DNA of 64,000 nt from Clostridium saccharoperbutylacetonicum N1-4(HMT) (GCF_000340885.1 NC_020291.1:4029001-4093000); one strand, 5' to 3'. Shown: positions 8,494-18,556, numbered from the stretch's first letter. Notes: generated from the sequence alone by a model not told the origin. Numbers and translations: made by a program.

Positions 8494-10062
8494 TTATAGA
8501 CTTGGTCCTGCATTTGCAATATCATCTGATACATCATTAAATTTCGCAAAATTTTTATTAAATTTTTGTGCTAATTCTTCAGCTTTTTTATCGTACTCTT
8601 CTTTATTTTCCCATAAACCTCTCGCATCAAGAAGCTCACCAGGAACATTTGGACACACTTCTGGCACAAGTACCTTAAATACTGGATGTTCATTGAATTT
8701 GACATCTTTAAACTTGTCTCCAATTACTGCATTAACCATTTCTCTTGTGTAAGAAAGATTAACTCTATTGCCTTTTCCATATGCTCCACCTACCCAGCCG
8801 GTGTTTATAAGGTAAACTTCTGCATTATTTTTATCAACTTTTTCACCTAATAATTTTGCATAAACTGCTGGATTTAAAAGCATAAATGGTTCTCCAAAAC
8901 AAGCTGAGAATGTAGCTTTAGGTTCTGTTATTCCTCTTTCTGTTCCAGCTACCTTACTTGTATAACCAGACATAAAATGATACATAGCAGCCTCTTTAGT
9001 TAATTTACTTATTGGAGGCATTACTCCAAATGCATCTGCTGTTAAGAATATAATTTTATCAGGAGTGTTTCCAACACCACTAACTTCAATATTTTCTATA
9101 TGATGTAATGGATACGCTGCTCTAGTATTTTCAGTAAGTGTACCATCATTGTAATCTGGAACTCCATTTTCATTTACCACTACATTTTCAAGTAAAGCTC
9201 CTGATTTTATTGCACCATATATTTCTTTTTCCTTTTCTTTATTAAGGCCTATTGCCTTAGCATAACAGCCGCCTTCAAAATTGAATACGCCTTTATCGCA
9301 CCAGCCATGCTCATCATCTCCTATAAGTTTTCTATTAGGATCTGTAGATAGTGTTGTTTTTCCTGTACCTGATAATCCAAAGAAAATGACAGTTTGTCCG
9401 TCTTCTCCTTTATTTGCTGAACAGTGCATTGGTAATACACCTTTTTGAGGAAGTAAGAAATTCATTACTGAAAACATAGATTTTTTTATTTCTCCTGAAT
9501 AAGCTGTTCCACCTATAAGAATTATCTTCTTTGAAAAATTCATTAATACAAATGCTTCCGAATTCAACCCATCTTCAATTCCCTTAGCCTTAAAACCTGG
9601 AGCTGAAATCACGTTAAACTCTGGAATATGCTTAGAAAGTTCCTCATCAGTTGGTCTAACAAACATTTGATTTGAAAACATAGCTTGGTAAGCACATTCA
9701 CATACAACTCTTATTGGAAGGGTATATTCCTTTAAAGCACCCACAAAACCATCAAATACGAATAGATCTTTTTCCTTTAAATAATCCGTAACATCAGCAT
9801 AAATTTTATCAAATACTTTTTCATCTATAGGTAAGTTTATTTCTCCCCAATTTATTGTGTCTTTTGTAACATCATCTTCTACAATAAATCTGTCTTTTGG
9901 AGATCTTCCTGTGTATTTTCCTGTATTTACAACTAAGGCTCCTTTATCCGATAAGGTACCTTCTCTCCTTTCAGTTGCAAACTTTGTTAGTTCTTCTACA
10001 CTAATATTTCTATATAAGTTATTATATTGTTTTATATTTAGATAATTTAAATTTATACTCAT
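8494..10062 (-). CDS. pckA: phosphoenolpyruvate carboxykinase (ATP)
   Basis: 522 aa, family length. It interconverts oxaloacetate + ATP and PEP + CO2 + ADP; running toward ATP formation is known in fermenters under some conditions. Seen: the P-loop FFGLSGTGKTTLS near residue 230, the metal and substrate segment IGDDEHGWCDKGVFNFEGGCY near 249-269, and GRSPKDRF near residue 53. Start ATG with AAGGAGA upstream. In this cluster it can consume the oxaloacetate released by citrate lyase. The gap to its upstream neighbour is 349 bp with a large stem-loop. Confidence 0.97.
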   Translation of the reverse strand: MSINLNYLNIKQYNNLYRNISVEELTKFATERREGTLSDKGALVVNTGKYTGRSPKDRFIVEDDVTKDTINWGEINLPIDEKVFDKIYADVTDYLKEKDLFVFDGFVGALKEYTLPIRVVCECAYQAMFSNQMFVRPTDEELSKHIPEFNVISAPGFKAKGIEDGLNSEAFVLMNFSKKIILIGGTAYSGEIKKSMFSVMNFLLPQKGVLPMHCSANKGEDGQTVIFFGLSGTGKTTLSTDPNRKLIGDDEHGWCDKGVFNFEGGCYAKAIGLNKEKEKEIYGAIKSGALLENVVVNENGVPDYNDGTLTENTRAAYPLHHIENIEVSGVGNTPDKIIFLTADAFGVMPPISKLTKEAAMYHFMSGYTSKVAGTERGITEPKATFSACFGEPFMLLNPAVYAKLLGEKVDKNNAEVYLINTGWVGGAYGKGNRVNLSYTREMVNAVIGDKFKDVKFNEHPVFKVLVPEVCPNVPGELLDARGLWENKEEYDKKAEELAQKFNKNFAKFNDVSDDIANAGPSL

Positions 10063-10263
10063 CTTTGAATCTTCTCCTTAATATTTTAATATATTTTAAT
10101 TCCTATGAAATTTTCTTCTCTTAATTTTCTATTAAAGTCCTTTTCATATGATTATAATTTTCTAATTCAATGTTCCTATTATTTTTATAAATTTTCTTTA
10201 TTTAATCTTTTTTAAATACTCTTCCAAATCACATACTTTGTTACACCTTTAGCAATGATAATT

Positions 10264-10332
10264 AAGAGAGATTTAGTACATTTTATATTGAATTTACATT
10301 ATAAAATTATTTTATGGTAATAAATCTCTCTT
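10264..10332. terminator. stem-loop in the gap between the AspT-type carrier and pckA
   Basis: AAGAGAGATTTA (10264-10275) pairs perfectly with TAAATCTCTCTT (10321-10332) around an AT-rich 45-nt loop. The T-rich exit is on the plus side (ATTTTTAC), so termination of the minus-strand carrier transcript is not certain; processing or attenuation is possible. Nothing else was seen in 10063-10411. Confidence 0.45.
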
Positions 10333-10411
10333 ATTTTTACTTGTTTATTCTACTAATTAATCACTATCACATTAATCATCCTTGGTAAAATACATCGATT
10401 TTATTCTTATG

Positions 10412-11806
10412 TTAAATTATAAATAGTTTGTGTAATATCATTAATAACACTACTTTGTATATTAATGCGAAAGGATACGTTGCTCCATAACCTATTGCTG
10501 GGTAATCACTTCCTACCGCATCAGTAGCTGCTCCAAGTCCTGGTGTTGATGTCATACCACCACAAATTGCTCCTGCTAACACCATCCAGTTTAATTTGAA
10601 TACATATCTTCCTACAATGAATCCCATTAAGATTGATACTACAACAACTACTAATCCCATCATAGCTACTGCTGCACCTGAACCTCCAAATACACTAACT
10701 GCATCGTAACCATACATTAAACCAACTGTAGATAAGAAGAATCCTAATCCTATTTGTCTTACTACACCTAATGTTTTGCTATCCATTCTAAAGTTAAGTG
10801 GTCCAATTTTTCCAAAGTGGCTGCAAGTAAGTGCTGCTACTAATACACCACCAGATGTTCCTAAACTAAATTCACCTGCTCCTAGGCTAAACTTGAAACT
10901 TCCTAAGAAATATCCAAGGAAACATACAAAGGCAAAAGCTATAAGATTAAATTTACCTTCTTTAATATTTTCTGATTTTTCACTAGTTACAGCTGCTTCT
11001 TTCATTCCTTCTGCTTCTTTTTGCATTCCTGCAGCAAATTCTTCTCTTTCCTTATCTACATCAATTCTGAAAAGTTTAGGTAAGAAAACTACTGAAAGAA
11101 TAATTGTTAATAATCCAAATGGAAACGCTAATGTGTGTCCTAAACTTACATCACTTTGTGCTGTCTTAATAAACTTATCTATTTGTTCCTTACTTAATTC
11201 AGGTGTATTTTCTGGCGTTAATGCACCTGATTTATCAACCATTTTTAATACTTTAGTCTTATCTTCATTAGATAATTGTTGGTATCTTGCTTCTACACTA
11301 TCAGCTTGATTTTTTACTGTTTCAAGAGAAGCAGCTAATCCTGGTGAACTTGTAAGCGCACCTGTATATATACCTGATACTTGGTAAGCACTATATTTAT
11401 CACTTGATACAATAAATCCATATGTTGCTGCTACTCCAGTAAATGTAATAACAAAACCTATTATAAGGAATTTCAATCCATATTTTTTCAAGGCTCTTGC
11501 TATGTCTTTTCCCGTCAAAAGTCCAACTGCTGTGATAAATAGAATTAAGAAGAAATCAAAGAAATCTTTAGAAATAATTCCACCAGTCACAACTTTCTGT
11601 GCTGTCTTATATAACGCATCTCCTTCTCCTATACCTCTTGCAAAAGCAACTGCTGCCCAACCTAGTAAAAGTCCTGAAAATAAAGTTCCTGAAAGTCCAA
11701 ACGAGAATTTTCCAATTTTTATTTTTCCAAACGCTAATCCTAAAAATGCTGCTGCAAATAATAATACAAATTGATTTAACGTAAAAGCTCCAATATTAAA
11801 ATGCAT
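10412..11806 (-). CDS. AspT/YidE-type membrane transporter
   Basis: 464 aa, hydrophobic. Two homologous membrane halves (about residues 10-165 and 285-464) each carry the family's glycine-rich 'SSPGLAA/TSTPGLGAA' signature (near residues 152 and 423), separated by a charged cytoplasmic segment rich in Glu and Lys (about 245-285). AspT relatives exchange dicarboxylates and amino acids (aspartate:alanine). It is shorter than typical AspT and lacks an obvious TrkA-C pair. Being placed between pckA and the PrpF/aconitase genes, it probably moves a tri- or dicarboxylate; no CitS or CitM carrier is in the window. Confidence 0.8.
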   Translation of the reverse strand: MHFNIGAFTLNQFVLLFAAAFLGLAFGKIKIGKFSFGLSGTLFSGLLLGWAAVAFARGIGEGDALYKTAQKVVTGGIISKDFFDFFLILFITAVGLLTGKDIARALKKYGLKFLIIGFVITFTGVAATYGFIVSSDKYSAYQVSGIYTGALTSSPGLAASLETVKNQADSVEARYQQLSNEDKTKVLKMVDKSGALTPENTPELSKEQIDKFIKTAQSDVSLGHTLAFPFGLLTIILSVVFLPKLFRIDVDKEREEFAAGMQKEAEGMKEAAVTSEKSENIKEGKFNLIAFAFVCFLGYFLGSFKFSLGAGEFSLGTSGGVLVAALTCSHFGKIGPLNFRMDSKTLGVVRQIGLGFFLSTVGLMYGYDAVSVFGGSGAAVAMMGLVVVVVSILMGFIVGRYVFKLNWMVLAGAICGGMTSTPGLGAATDAVGSDYPAIGYGATYPFALIYKVVLLMILHKLFII

Positions 11807-11865
11807 AATAATGTTCCCCTTTCAAATTTAGAAATTTATCATATTTTTTCTTTTGTAATAAACTT

Positions 11866-12975
11866 TTAATAATTTCCTCTTGTATAGACATGACCATCCA
11901 TTATTCTACGTGCAGTTCTAAGAATTTTTACAGATTCAATTTTTTCCCCATTAGATTGAGCAATTGTATCTGTAACACCGCCTGGATGACCAATTGTAAT
12001 TTTATCACTACTGTTTTGCACTAACTTATTAACTAGAGTTCCTTCAATACTAGCAGCTGCTGTTATACATACCGCACCTGTTATTGCAAGCGCCTTATGT
12101 GGTTTTTGCATTGACATCATTCTAACAACTAAATCCATATCTTCTTCTTTTCTTTCATTTCCACTTAAGTCTACATAATCAGCTGATGCTGATACAATTG
12201 TTGACTTTGGCACAGCTGGCGATTTTTTTGTTGCTTCTTCTTTACTGGCAAATCCACACATTTCAGCTGCTATAGAGCGTATTTCTTCTATTAGCTTTAA
12301 CTTTTCATCTGTAAAGTCTTCTGGTAATTCAGTACCTTTTAATCCAATATCTCCAGCATTAATAAAAACTAGAGGATTAGCTGCATCAACAATTGAAATG
12401 CTTATTTTACCTATTGAAGTTTCAATGAAATCAATTACATTGCCTGTAGGTAAAAGCTTCCCTGTAACAGATCCCTCAGGATTGCAAAATCCTAGATATA
12501 TTGGTGAACCTGGATTAGGTACCCCTGGAATATAGGCTTCACCTTCAGTTTTTGCACACCCGTTTTCTACTTCTACTTCTGCAACTATTAATTTATTTGT
12601 GTTTGTATTTAATATTCTTACCGCTACCTTTTCGCCTGTAACTTCCACTAATCCTTCATCTATTGCAAATGGACCTACTACTGACGAAATATTCCCACAA
12701 TTTCCTTTAAAATCAACTACTCTATCAGTTAAACTAACTTGAGCAAAAGTATATTCCACATCATACTCTTTGCTTTCTGCTTTTTTTATTATAGCAACTT
12801 TACTTGTTAATGAGTTAGCTCCACCTAGACCATCGATTTGTCTTGCATCAGGACTTCCCATTACATCTAAAAGGAAATCTGACCATTTAGTCTTATCCTT
12901 TGGCATATCATCATAATGAAATACTGCCGCTTTACTTGTACCTCCGCGCATTATAGCACATTTTACTTTATTCAT
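11866..12975 (-). CDS. PrpF family isomerase (aconitate or methylaconitate isomerase-like)
   Basis: 369 aa. Opens with the PrpF hallmark MRGGTSKAAVFH, followed by DGLGGANSLTSKVAI near residue 55 and GNCGNISSVVGPFA near 94 (cysteine in the diaminopimelate epimerase-like fold). Members shift double bonds or cis/trans geometry in aconitate-type acids (2-methylaconitate, methylitaconate). The ATG at 12975 with GGGAGAG upstream is preferred over the upstream TTG. No methylcitrate cycle gene (PrpB, C or D) is present; it sits beside aconitase and citrate lyase. I infer trans-aconitate to cis-aconitate isomerisation. Confidence 0.85.
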   Translation of the reverse strand: MNKVKCAIMRGGTSKAAVFHYDDMPKDKTKWSDFLLDVMGSPDARQIDGLGGANSLTSKVAIIKKAESKEYDVEYTFAQVSLTDRVVDFKGNCGNISSVVGPFAIDEGLVEVTGEKVAVRILNTNTNKLIVAEVEVENGCAKTEGEAYIPGVPNPGSPIYLGFCNPEGSVTGKLLPTGNVIDFIETSIGKISISIVDAANPLVFINAGDIGLKGTELPEDFTDEKLKLIEEIRSIAAEMCGFASKEEATKKSPAVPKSTIVSASADYVDLSGNERKEEDMDLVVRMMSMQKPHKALAITGAVCITAAASIEGTLVNKLVQNSSDKITIGHPGGVTDTIAQSNGEKIESVKILRTARRIMDGHVYTRGNY

Positions 12976-13070
12976 TTTCAACTCTCCCTTAAAATATCGC
13001 TTCCTGTTAATATCTTGCGTAAATTTTCAATAAATAGTAAAATCATATTTAGATAATTTTTTATCACTTA

Positions 13071-13124
13071 TTCTTTGAGATGTCATTGAATCACACCACA
13101 TAATTCTAATGGCATCCCAAAGAA
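13071..13124. other. stem-loop between aconitase and PrpF genes
   Basis: TTCTTTG-n-GATG-n-CATT pairs with AATGGCATC-n-CAAAGAA (13071-13124). The T-rich side is on the plus strand, so it may stabilise or process the minus-strand operon mRNA. Just beside it a 16-bp unit, TAATTATTGAGTTTTT, occurs twice in tandem (about 13131-13165). Confidence 0.4.
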
Positions 13125-13199
13125 TTTTTATAATTATTGAGTTTTTTGTAATTATTGAGTTTTTATAATAGTACTTTTTAAAATTTATTGTATTGATTA

Positions 13200-15134
13200 T
13201 TACAATAATTTCTTAATAAAGTTTAATTGTCCACCAGCTAACAACACTTCTTTTTGTCTATCTGAAAGCGTTGCATAAGCCTTAATTTCAGATCCTTGTG
13301 TTTCATTTGTTATAACAAATTCACCTTTACTTACTAATTCTTTAACATTTTTAATAACTAACTTATCGTCTTGATTTATTCTGTCGTAATCAGCTGCATC
13401 AGTAAATCTTAATGGTAAAATACCATAATTAATTAAGTTATCATGGTGAATTCTTGCAAAAGATTTTGCGAGTACTACTTGAACTCCTAAATACATAGGT
13501 GCAAGAGCAGCATGTTCTCTACTTGATCCTTGTCCATAGTTTTCTCCAGCTACTATGAATCCACCATTTTCACTTTCTTTAGCTCTCTTAGCAAATGTAG
13601 GATCTATTCCATTAAATACATATTGAGAGATAGCTGGAACATTTGATCTAAGTGGAAGAATTTTAGCACCAGCAGGCATAATATCATCAGTTGTAATATT
13701 ATCTTCTGCTTTAATAAGACATGGTGCATTTATTTCTGAATCTAATTCTCCCCTTAATGGTAATGGTTGAATATTTGGTCCTCTTCTTACAACAACATCA
13801 TCTGTATTTTCAACAGGTGCTTCTAACATTCTGTCATCTACAATACGATCCATTGATTCTTTTATTGTTTCTAGAATACTTACATCTACTACATCCTTAG
13901 GATCTATTATTACTCCTGCTATAGCACTAGCTGCTGCAACTTCTGGACTTGATAAATAAACTTGTGCGTCTTTTGTTCCACTTCTACCTCTAAAGTTTCT
14001 ATTAGAAGTTCTTAGAGAAACTCCAGCTGATGGAGGTGCTTGACCTATACCAACACATGGTCCACATGCACTTTCAAGTACTCTAGCTCCAGAAGCAATT
14101 AATTTTTGAAGTATTCCATCTCTTGCTATCATTTCAAAAACTTGCTTTGATCCTGCTGCTACAGAAAGACTTACATCTGGATGAACGCATTTTCCATCTA
14201 AAATAGCTGCTGCTTTAGCTAAATCGCTGTAAGATGCATTAGTACAGCTTCCTATAAATACTTGATGTAATTTAGTTTTTTCAAGATCTTTTATCTTAAC
14301 TACTTTGTCTGGCATACTAGGCTGAGCTACCATTGGTTCAATTTCATCAAGGTTTATTTCCATTACTCCATCATATTCAGCATCTTCATCTGGTAATAAT
14401 TCTACCCAGTCTTTTTCTCTTCCTTGCGCTTTCATGAATTCATAAGCTACTTTATCACTTGGGAAAAGAGAAGTTGTTACACCAAGTTCTGCTCCCATAT
14501 TAGTTATTGTTTGTCTTTCAGTTACGCTTAATGTTTCTACTCCTGATCCAGTATATTCTAATACTTTTCCAACTCCGCCTTTAACTGTCATAATTCTTAA
14601 AATTTCTAAAATAACATCTTTAGCAGCAACTCCTGGTTTTAATTTTCCTGCTAACTTAACATTAATTACTTGTGGCATTACTAATGGAAATGGTTGTCCT
14701 GCCATAGCCATTGCTACGCTCATTCCTCCTGCACCTATAGCTATCATACCTAAAGCACCTGAAGTAGGAGTATGACTATCTGAGCCTAATAATGTTTTTC
14801 CTGGTGCTGCAAATCTTTCTGTATGAAGTTGATGACATATTCCATTACCTGGTCTTGAACAATATATACCATGTTTTTTAGCTATCGATTGTAAAAATAA
14901 GTGATCATCTGCATTTTCAAAACCTGCTTGTAATGTATTATGGTCAATATAGCTTACTGAAACTTCAGTTCTAACTTTTGGTATCCCTAATGCTTCAAAA
15001 GCTAAGTATGACATTGTACCTGTAGCATCTTGAGTTAATGTTTGGTCAATTTTAATTAATATCTCTTCGCCTGCAATCATTTGTCCTTCAACTAAATGTG
15101 ATTGCAGAATTTTTCTTGTTATATTTTGTTTCAC
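13200..15134 (-). CDS. aconitate hydratase
   Basis: 644 aa, a fused large plus swivel domain aconitase of the shorter type (LeuC then LeuD-like, resembling Aquifex-type putative aconitases). It interconverts citrate, cis-aconitate and isocitrate. Seen: LLGSDSHTPTSGALGM near residue 115, the [4Fe-4S] cysteines in IGSCTNASYSD near 293 and ESACGPCVGIGQAP near 355, and the swivel motif GENYGQGSSREHAALAP near 535. Start codon GTG with a purine-rich leader (AAGGGTAGG). A GntR-type operator lies 46 bp upstream, so it starts its own regulated unit. No citrate synthase or isocitrate dehydrogenase is nearby. Confidence 0.95.
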   Translation of the reverse strand: MKQNITRKILQSHLVEGQMIAGEEILIKIDQTLTQDATGTMSYLAFEALGIPKVRTEVSVSYIDHNTLQAGFENADDHLFLQSIAKKHGIYCSRPGNGICHQLHTERFAAPGKTLLGSDSHTPTSGALGMIAIGAGGMSVAMAMAGQPFPLVMPQVINVKLAGKLKPGVAAKDVILEILRIMTVKGGVGKVLEYTGSGVETLSVTERQTITNMGAELGVTTSLFPSDKVAYEFMKAQGREKDWVELLPDEDAEYDGVMEINLDEIEPMVAQPSMPDKVVKIKDLEKTKLHQVFIGSCTNASYSDLAKAAAILDGKCVHPDVSLSVAAGSKQVFEMIARDGILQKLIASGARVLESACGPCVGIGQAPPSAGVSLRTSNRNFRGRSGTKDAQVYLSSPEVAAASAIAGVIIDPKDVVDVSILETIKESMDRIVDDRMLEAPVENTDDVVVRRGPNIQPLPLRGELDSEINAPCLIKAEDNITTDDIMPAGAKILPLRSNVPAISQYVFNGIDPTFAKRAKESENGGFIVAGENYGQGSSREHAALAPMYLGVQVVLAKSFARIHHDNLINYGILPLRFTDAADYDRINQDDKLVIKNVKELVSKGEFVITNETQGSEIKAYATLSDRQKEVLLAGGQLNFIKKLL

Positions 15135-15179
15135 TTTTTTATACCTACCCTTCCATTAAGTAAAATATTTATTTTCAAA

Positions 15180-15197
15180 TTGTATACTTGTATACAA
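15180..15197. promoter_or_regulatory. operator palindrome before aconitase
   Basis: TTGTATACTTGTATACAA, matching the four copies before citC with one changed central base. It lies 46 bp upstream of the aconitase GTG, in the 110-bp gap after citX. Probable site of the GntR regulator at 20046. Confidence 0.75.
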
Positions 15198-15244
15198 TTA
15201 ATTGGATTGCATGATTTTCAAGTATTAGTAGTTGCCTGTGTATA

Positions 15245-15760
15245 TTATTTTTCATAATCAATTAATTCATATATCTTATCTAATAATTCACTAACTGAAT
15301 GGCTTCTACTTCTTCCACATGCTTTTGCACTATTATTACACAACAAACACTTTCTCAAATGTAAGCCTATTCCACTTCTGCTAACTTGTTCTGCATTTTT
15401 ATTAATTACATCAAAGTCAAATACTCTTCCTAATTTATGACTTTCTTCAATAGCTGTAGTAATTCTTTTTATGACCCATTGACCTGCATCAACTACTAAG
15501 AATGCTTCATCACCATCAGCAGTAGTTTGAACTATTTTACAAAGTAATTTTATATTTTGTTTACTCAATTCTTCTTCTAATAATTCAATACCTTTTTTAT
15601 GAATATTTGTGAATGTTGGATTTTGCTTTTCTACTCCTGGAATATTTAATGTAAAAGAAATCAAAGTATTTTGATAAATATTAATTAATTCTCTCTGCTT
15701 TTCAGCTCTTTTCTCTCTTGCATCAAGTATTTGTTCAAGTACTTGTTTTTCTTTAATCAT
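15245..15760 (-). CDS. citX: CitX, apo-citrate lyase phosphoribosyl-dephospho-CoA transferase
   Basis: 171 aa, usual CitX length. It transfers the 2'-(5-triphosphoribosyl)-3'-dephospho-CoA prosthetic group to the serine of the CitD acyl carrier. Seen: LDAREKRAEKQREL near residue 12, a conserved SFTLNIPG near 36, and the signature GRVFDFDVI followed by SRSGIG and RKCLLCNNSAKACGRSRSHS near residues 112-155. GGGGA precedes the ATG. It follows citF by 18 bp and ends the citCDEFX operon. Confidence 0.93.
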   Translation of the reverse strand: MIKEKQVLEQILDAREKRAEKQRELINIYQNTLISFTLNIPGVEKQNPTFTNIHKKGIELLEEELSKQNIKLLCKIVQTTADGDEAFLVVDAGQWVIKRITTAIEESHKLGRVFDFDVINKNAEQVSRSGIGLHLRKCLLCNNSAKACGRSRSHSVSELLDKIYELIDYEK

Positions 15761-15778
15761 ATCAATTCCCCATTTAAT

Positions 15779-17320
15779 TTATTTTACTTGTCTGATAACA
15801 TCAATAATTGTTCCATCTCTGTATTCTACTATACCAACAATTTTATCTCCATATTCAATTGGTTTTGCTTTTCCTGTAACGCTTTCTGCTTTCTCTTTTA
15901 ATTCTTCTATAGTAAATACAGGAAGTTTTGCTTTTTTAAATCTTTCAATTAAATCCTGTCTTAATGGATTTACTGCTATTCCTCTATCAGTAACTACAAC
16001 ATCAATTGTTTCTCCTGGAGTTATTACTGTGTTAACCTTATCTACAATTGTAGGTATTCTTCCTCTAATCAATGGACAAACAATCATTGCAAGTTTTGCA
16101 CCTGCTGCAGTATCACAATGTCCACCTGAAGCACCTCTTATTACTCCATCTGAACCTGTAATAACATTAACATTAAAATCAGTATCTACTTCTAATGCGC
16201 TTAACATAACTATATCCAGCTTATTAACTGCACACCCTTTGTTATGAGGATTAGCATAGAAGGATGCACTTATTTCATAATGATTTGGGTTTTCTCCTAT
16301 TGATTTTGCTGCTGTTAAGTCAAAACTTTGAGTATCAAATAGTTTTGAAATTAACCCTTCTTCTAGCATTTCTACAAATTGCCCTGTAATTCCACCTAAG
16401 GCAAAACTAGCTTTAATGTCTTTTTCAATCATCTTTTCTCTTATAAATCTTGCAACTGCTAGTGATGCGCCACCTGTACCACATTGCATAGAGAAACCTG
16501 GCACAAAATAACCAGAAGCTTCAATTGCTGCTGCTGCATATTTAGCAATCAATAATTCTCTTGGATTCTTAGTATATCTTGTAGCACCTGATACTATACC
16601 TTTAGGATCACCAATAGCCTCAACTTTTATTACATAATCTACATCAGTTTGAACAATACTTGCAGGTACATTAGGATATTCAACTATATTGTCTGTAATA
16701 AGAACTACTTTATCTGCTAATTCTGCATCTACCTTAGCATATCCTAATGATCCGCAGAATGATTCTCCACTATATCCATTTGCATTACCATATTCATCAC
16801 AACAAGGTACACCTAAAAATGCAACATCAATTTGTGAATCCCCTGCTTCTATAGCTCTAGCTCTACCACCATGAGAACGAATTATAATTGGCGTATCTAA
16901 AATTCCATTTGAGATAGCTTCAGCTAAAGGTCCTCTAACACCACTAGTGATTATTTTAGCAACCACTCCATTTTTGATGTGTTCAATTACTGGTTCATGT
17001 ACTCCATTTAATGAACTTGGAGCTAATGTTAAGTTTTTAATTCCTAGTTTAGCAATAACATCTAGAACCATATTTAAAATAAAGTCACCTTCCCTAAAGT
17101 GATGGTGGAAAGATATTGTCATGCCATCCTTAAGTCCAGATTTCACAACCGCATCTTCAATGCTATTCAATAATTTACTTTCTCCAGGCAATACTTGAGA
17201 TATTTTACGTCCAAATTTACGCTTTTCAGGTTGGAAATCAAATGGTCCATTGTAAGCCTTTAGTTCTCCAAGTCCTTCTATATGTTCTGGTACTTCTCTA
17301 CCAATTTTATTCTTAAGCAA
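15779..17320 (-). CDS. citF: citrate lyase alpha subunit (citrate CoA-transferase)
   Basis: 513 aa from the chosen start. It swaps acetyl on the acyl carrier for citrate. Seen: GREVPEHIEGLGELKAY at the N-terminus, SFHHHFREGD near residue 80, VRGPLAEAISNG near 137, QCGTGGASLAVARF near 280 and GASGGHCDTAAGAKL near 398. Start: frames open from 17350, but GGAGGAG lies about 6 nt before a TTG at 17320, and homologues begin at the LKNKIGRE segment; this start overlaps the end of citE by 8 bp. Such overlap implies translational coupling. Confidence 0.93.
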   Translation of the reverse strand: MLKNKIGREVPEHIEGLGELKAYNGPFDFQPEKRKFGRKISQVLPGESKLLNSIEDAVVKSGLKDGMTISFHHHFREGDFILNMVLDVIAKLGIKNLTLAPSSLNGVHEPVIEHIKNGVVAKIITSGVRGPLAEAISNGILDTPIIIRSHGGRARAIEAGDSQIDVAFLGVPCCDEYGNANGYSGESFCGSLGYAKVDAELADKVVLITDNIVEYPNVPASIVQTDVDYVIKVEAIGDPKGIVSGATRYTKNPRELLIAKYAAAAIEASGYFVPGFSMQCGTGGASLAVARFIREKMIEKDIKASFALGGITGQFVEMLEEGLISKLFDTQSFDLTAAKSIGENPNHYEISASFYANPHNKGCAVNKLDIVMLSALEVDTDFNVNVITGSDGVIRGASGGHCDTAAGAKLAMIVCPLIRGRIPTIVDKVNTVITPGETIDVVVTDRGIAVNPLRQDLIERFKKAKLPVFTIEELKEKAESVTGKAKPIEYGDKIVGIVEYRDGTIIDVIRQVK

Positions 17321-18212
17321 TTTCGTCTCCTCCTTCATTAACATATACACCTGCTGCTTCTGCTAACATAAGTGCTCTTTGAGCTCTTTCTATTATTGGC
17401 TTATCTACCATTTTCCCATCTAAAGATACTACTCCTGAGCCCCTCTTTTTAGCGTCTTCAGCTGCTTTTATTACTCTAATAGATTTATCTATTTCTTTTT
17501 GCGATGGTGTATATATTTCATGAACAGGTCCTATTTGTCTAGGATTAATTACCGATTTACCATCGAAGCCTAATTGTTTTATTAATTTAACTTCATTAGC
17601 AAAGCCTTCTTCATTATTTACATCTGAGTATACTGTATCAAAGGCATATATTCCTGCTGCTCTTGCTGCAAGTATTATTTGGCTTCTTCCAAATAATAAT
17701 TCTATTCCTTCTGGTGAACGTGTTGTCTTTAAATCAGTTACATAATCTTCTGCTCCAATTGCTATACCCATAAGTCTTTTGCTAGCTGTTGCTATTTCTC
17801 TTGCATTCATTACTCCTAATGCACCTTCAACTGCTGCCATCATCTTTGTCTTTCCTACTGGTATTCCTGCTTCTTTTTCTATTCTTGCTATTTCATTTTC
17901 TACATCTATAATATCCTGTGCACTTTCTGTCTTTGGTAGTCTTATAACATCAGGCTGTGCTCTAACTATAGCTTCTAAATCTTCCATTCCACATGTATCT
18001 AATCCATTTATTCTTACTACTGTTTCAATACCTTCGTAATCTATAGATTTTAATGCATTATGTACTAAAAATCTAGCAGCATCTTTTTCGTTTAATGACA
18101 CAGAATCTTCTAAGTCAAACATTATTGAGTCTGCTCCATAAATGTGTCCATCTTTAATCATGCCAGGGTTATTTCCTGGTATATACATCATGGTTCTTCT
18201 TAGTTTGTACAT
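17313..18212 (-). CDS. citE: citrate lyase beta subunit (citryl-ACP lyase)
   Basis: 299 aa. It cleaves citryl-thioester to oxaloacetate and regenerates acetyl-ACP. HpcH/HpaI aldolase-like barrel: RRTMMYIPGNNPGM, DSIMFDLEDSV (metal-binding acidic residues) near residue 32, AVEGALGVMNA near 134 and IAIGAEDYVTDL near 156. GGGGAGG upstream of the ATG at 18212 decides the start; that ATG overlaps the stop codon of citD by one base. Confidence 0.95.
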   Translation of the reverse strand: MYKLRRTMMYIPGNNPGMIKDGHIYGADSIMFDLEDSVSLNEKDAARFLVHNALKSIDYEGIETVVRINGLDTCGMEDLEAIVRAQPDVIRLPKTESAQDIIDVENEIARIEKEAGIPVGKTKMMAAVEGALGVMNAREIATASKRLMGIAIGAEDYVTDLKTTRSPEGIELLFGRSQIILAARAAGIYAFDTVYSDVNNEEGFANEVKLIKQLGFDGKSVINPRQIGPVHEIYTPSQKEIDKSIRVIKAAEDAKKRGSGVVSLDGKMVDKPIIERAQRALMLAEAAGVYVNEGGDEIA

Positions 18213-18508
18213 TAATTTTCGCCTCCCCATTTAAAGTTAGTTTGCTCTGCTGCTCTTAAGGCTGCTGTCTGTACTCTTGCTTTTATAACGCAGTCCAATG
18301 CGCCCTTATCATTAGCAGTTACAATTGCACTCTCTATATTCAGCTCTTTTAGTGTACCCTCTATTACTTTTTTAATTTGTTCACCAAATTGCTTTTCTAC
18401 TGAGCTTTTTAGATTTATTGATATCACTTTATCTGAATTTGGTTCAATTACTATTGTAATATCACTTGATTCCAGAGTTCCTGCCATAGCAGTATTTTTT
18501 ATTTCCAT
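18212..18508 (-). CDS. citD: citrate lyase gamma subunit (acyl carrier protein)
   Basis: 98 aa. It carries the phosphoribosyl-dephospho-CoA arm, attached to the serine in AGTLESSDI (Ser14 region), which matches the CitD signature. The protein ends KWGGEN right at the citE start. AGGAGG upstream of the ATG. Second gene of the cit operon after citC (48-bp gap). Confidence 0.94.
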   Translation of the reverse strand: MEIKNTAMAGTLESSDITIVIEPNSDKVISINLKSSVEKQFGEQIKKVIEGTLKELNIESAIVTANDKGALDCVIKARVQTAALRAAEQTNFKWGGEN

Positions 18509-18556
18509 AACTCTTCCTCCTACCTTGAATTCTAGTTATTTTAAAATTATTAAATT

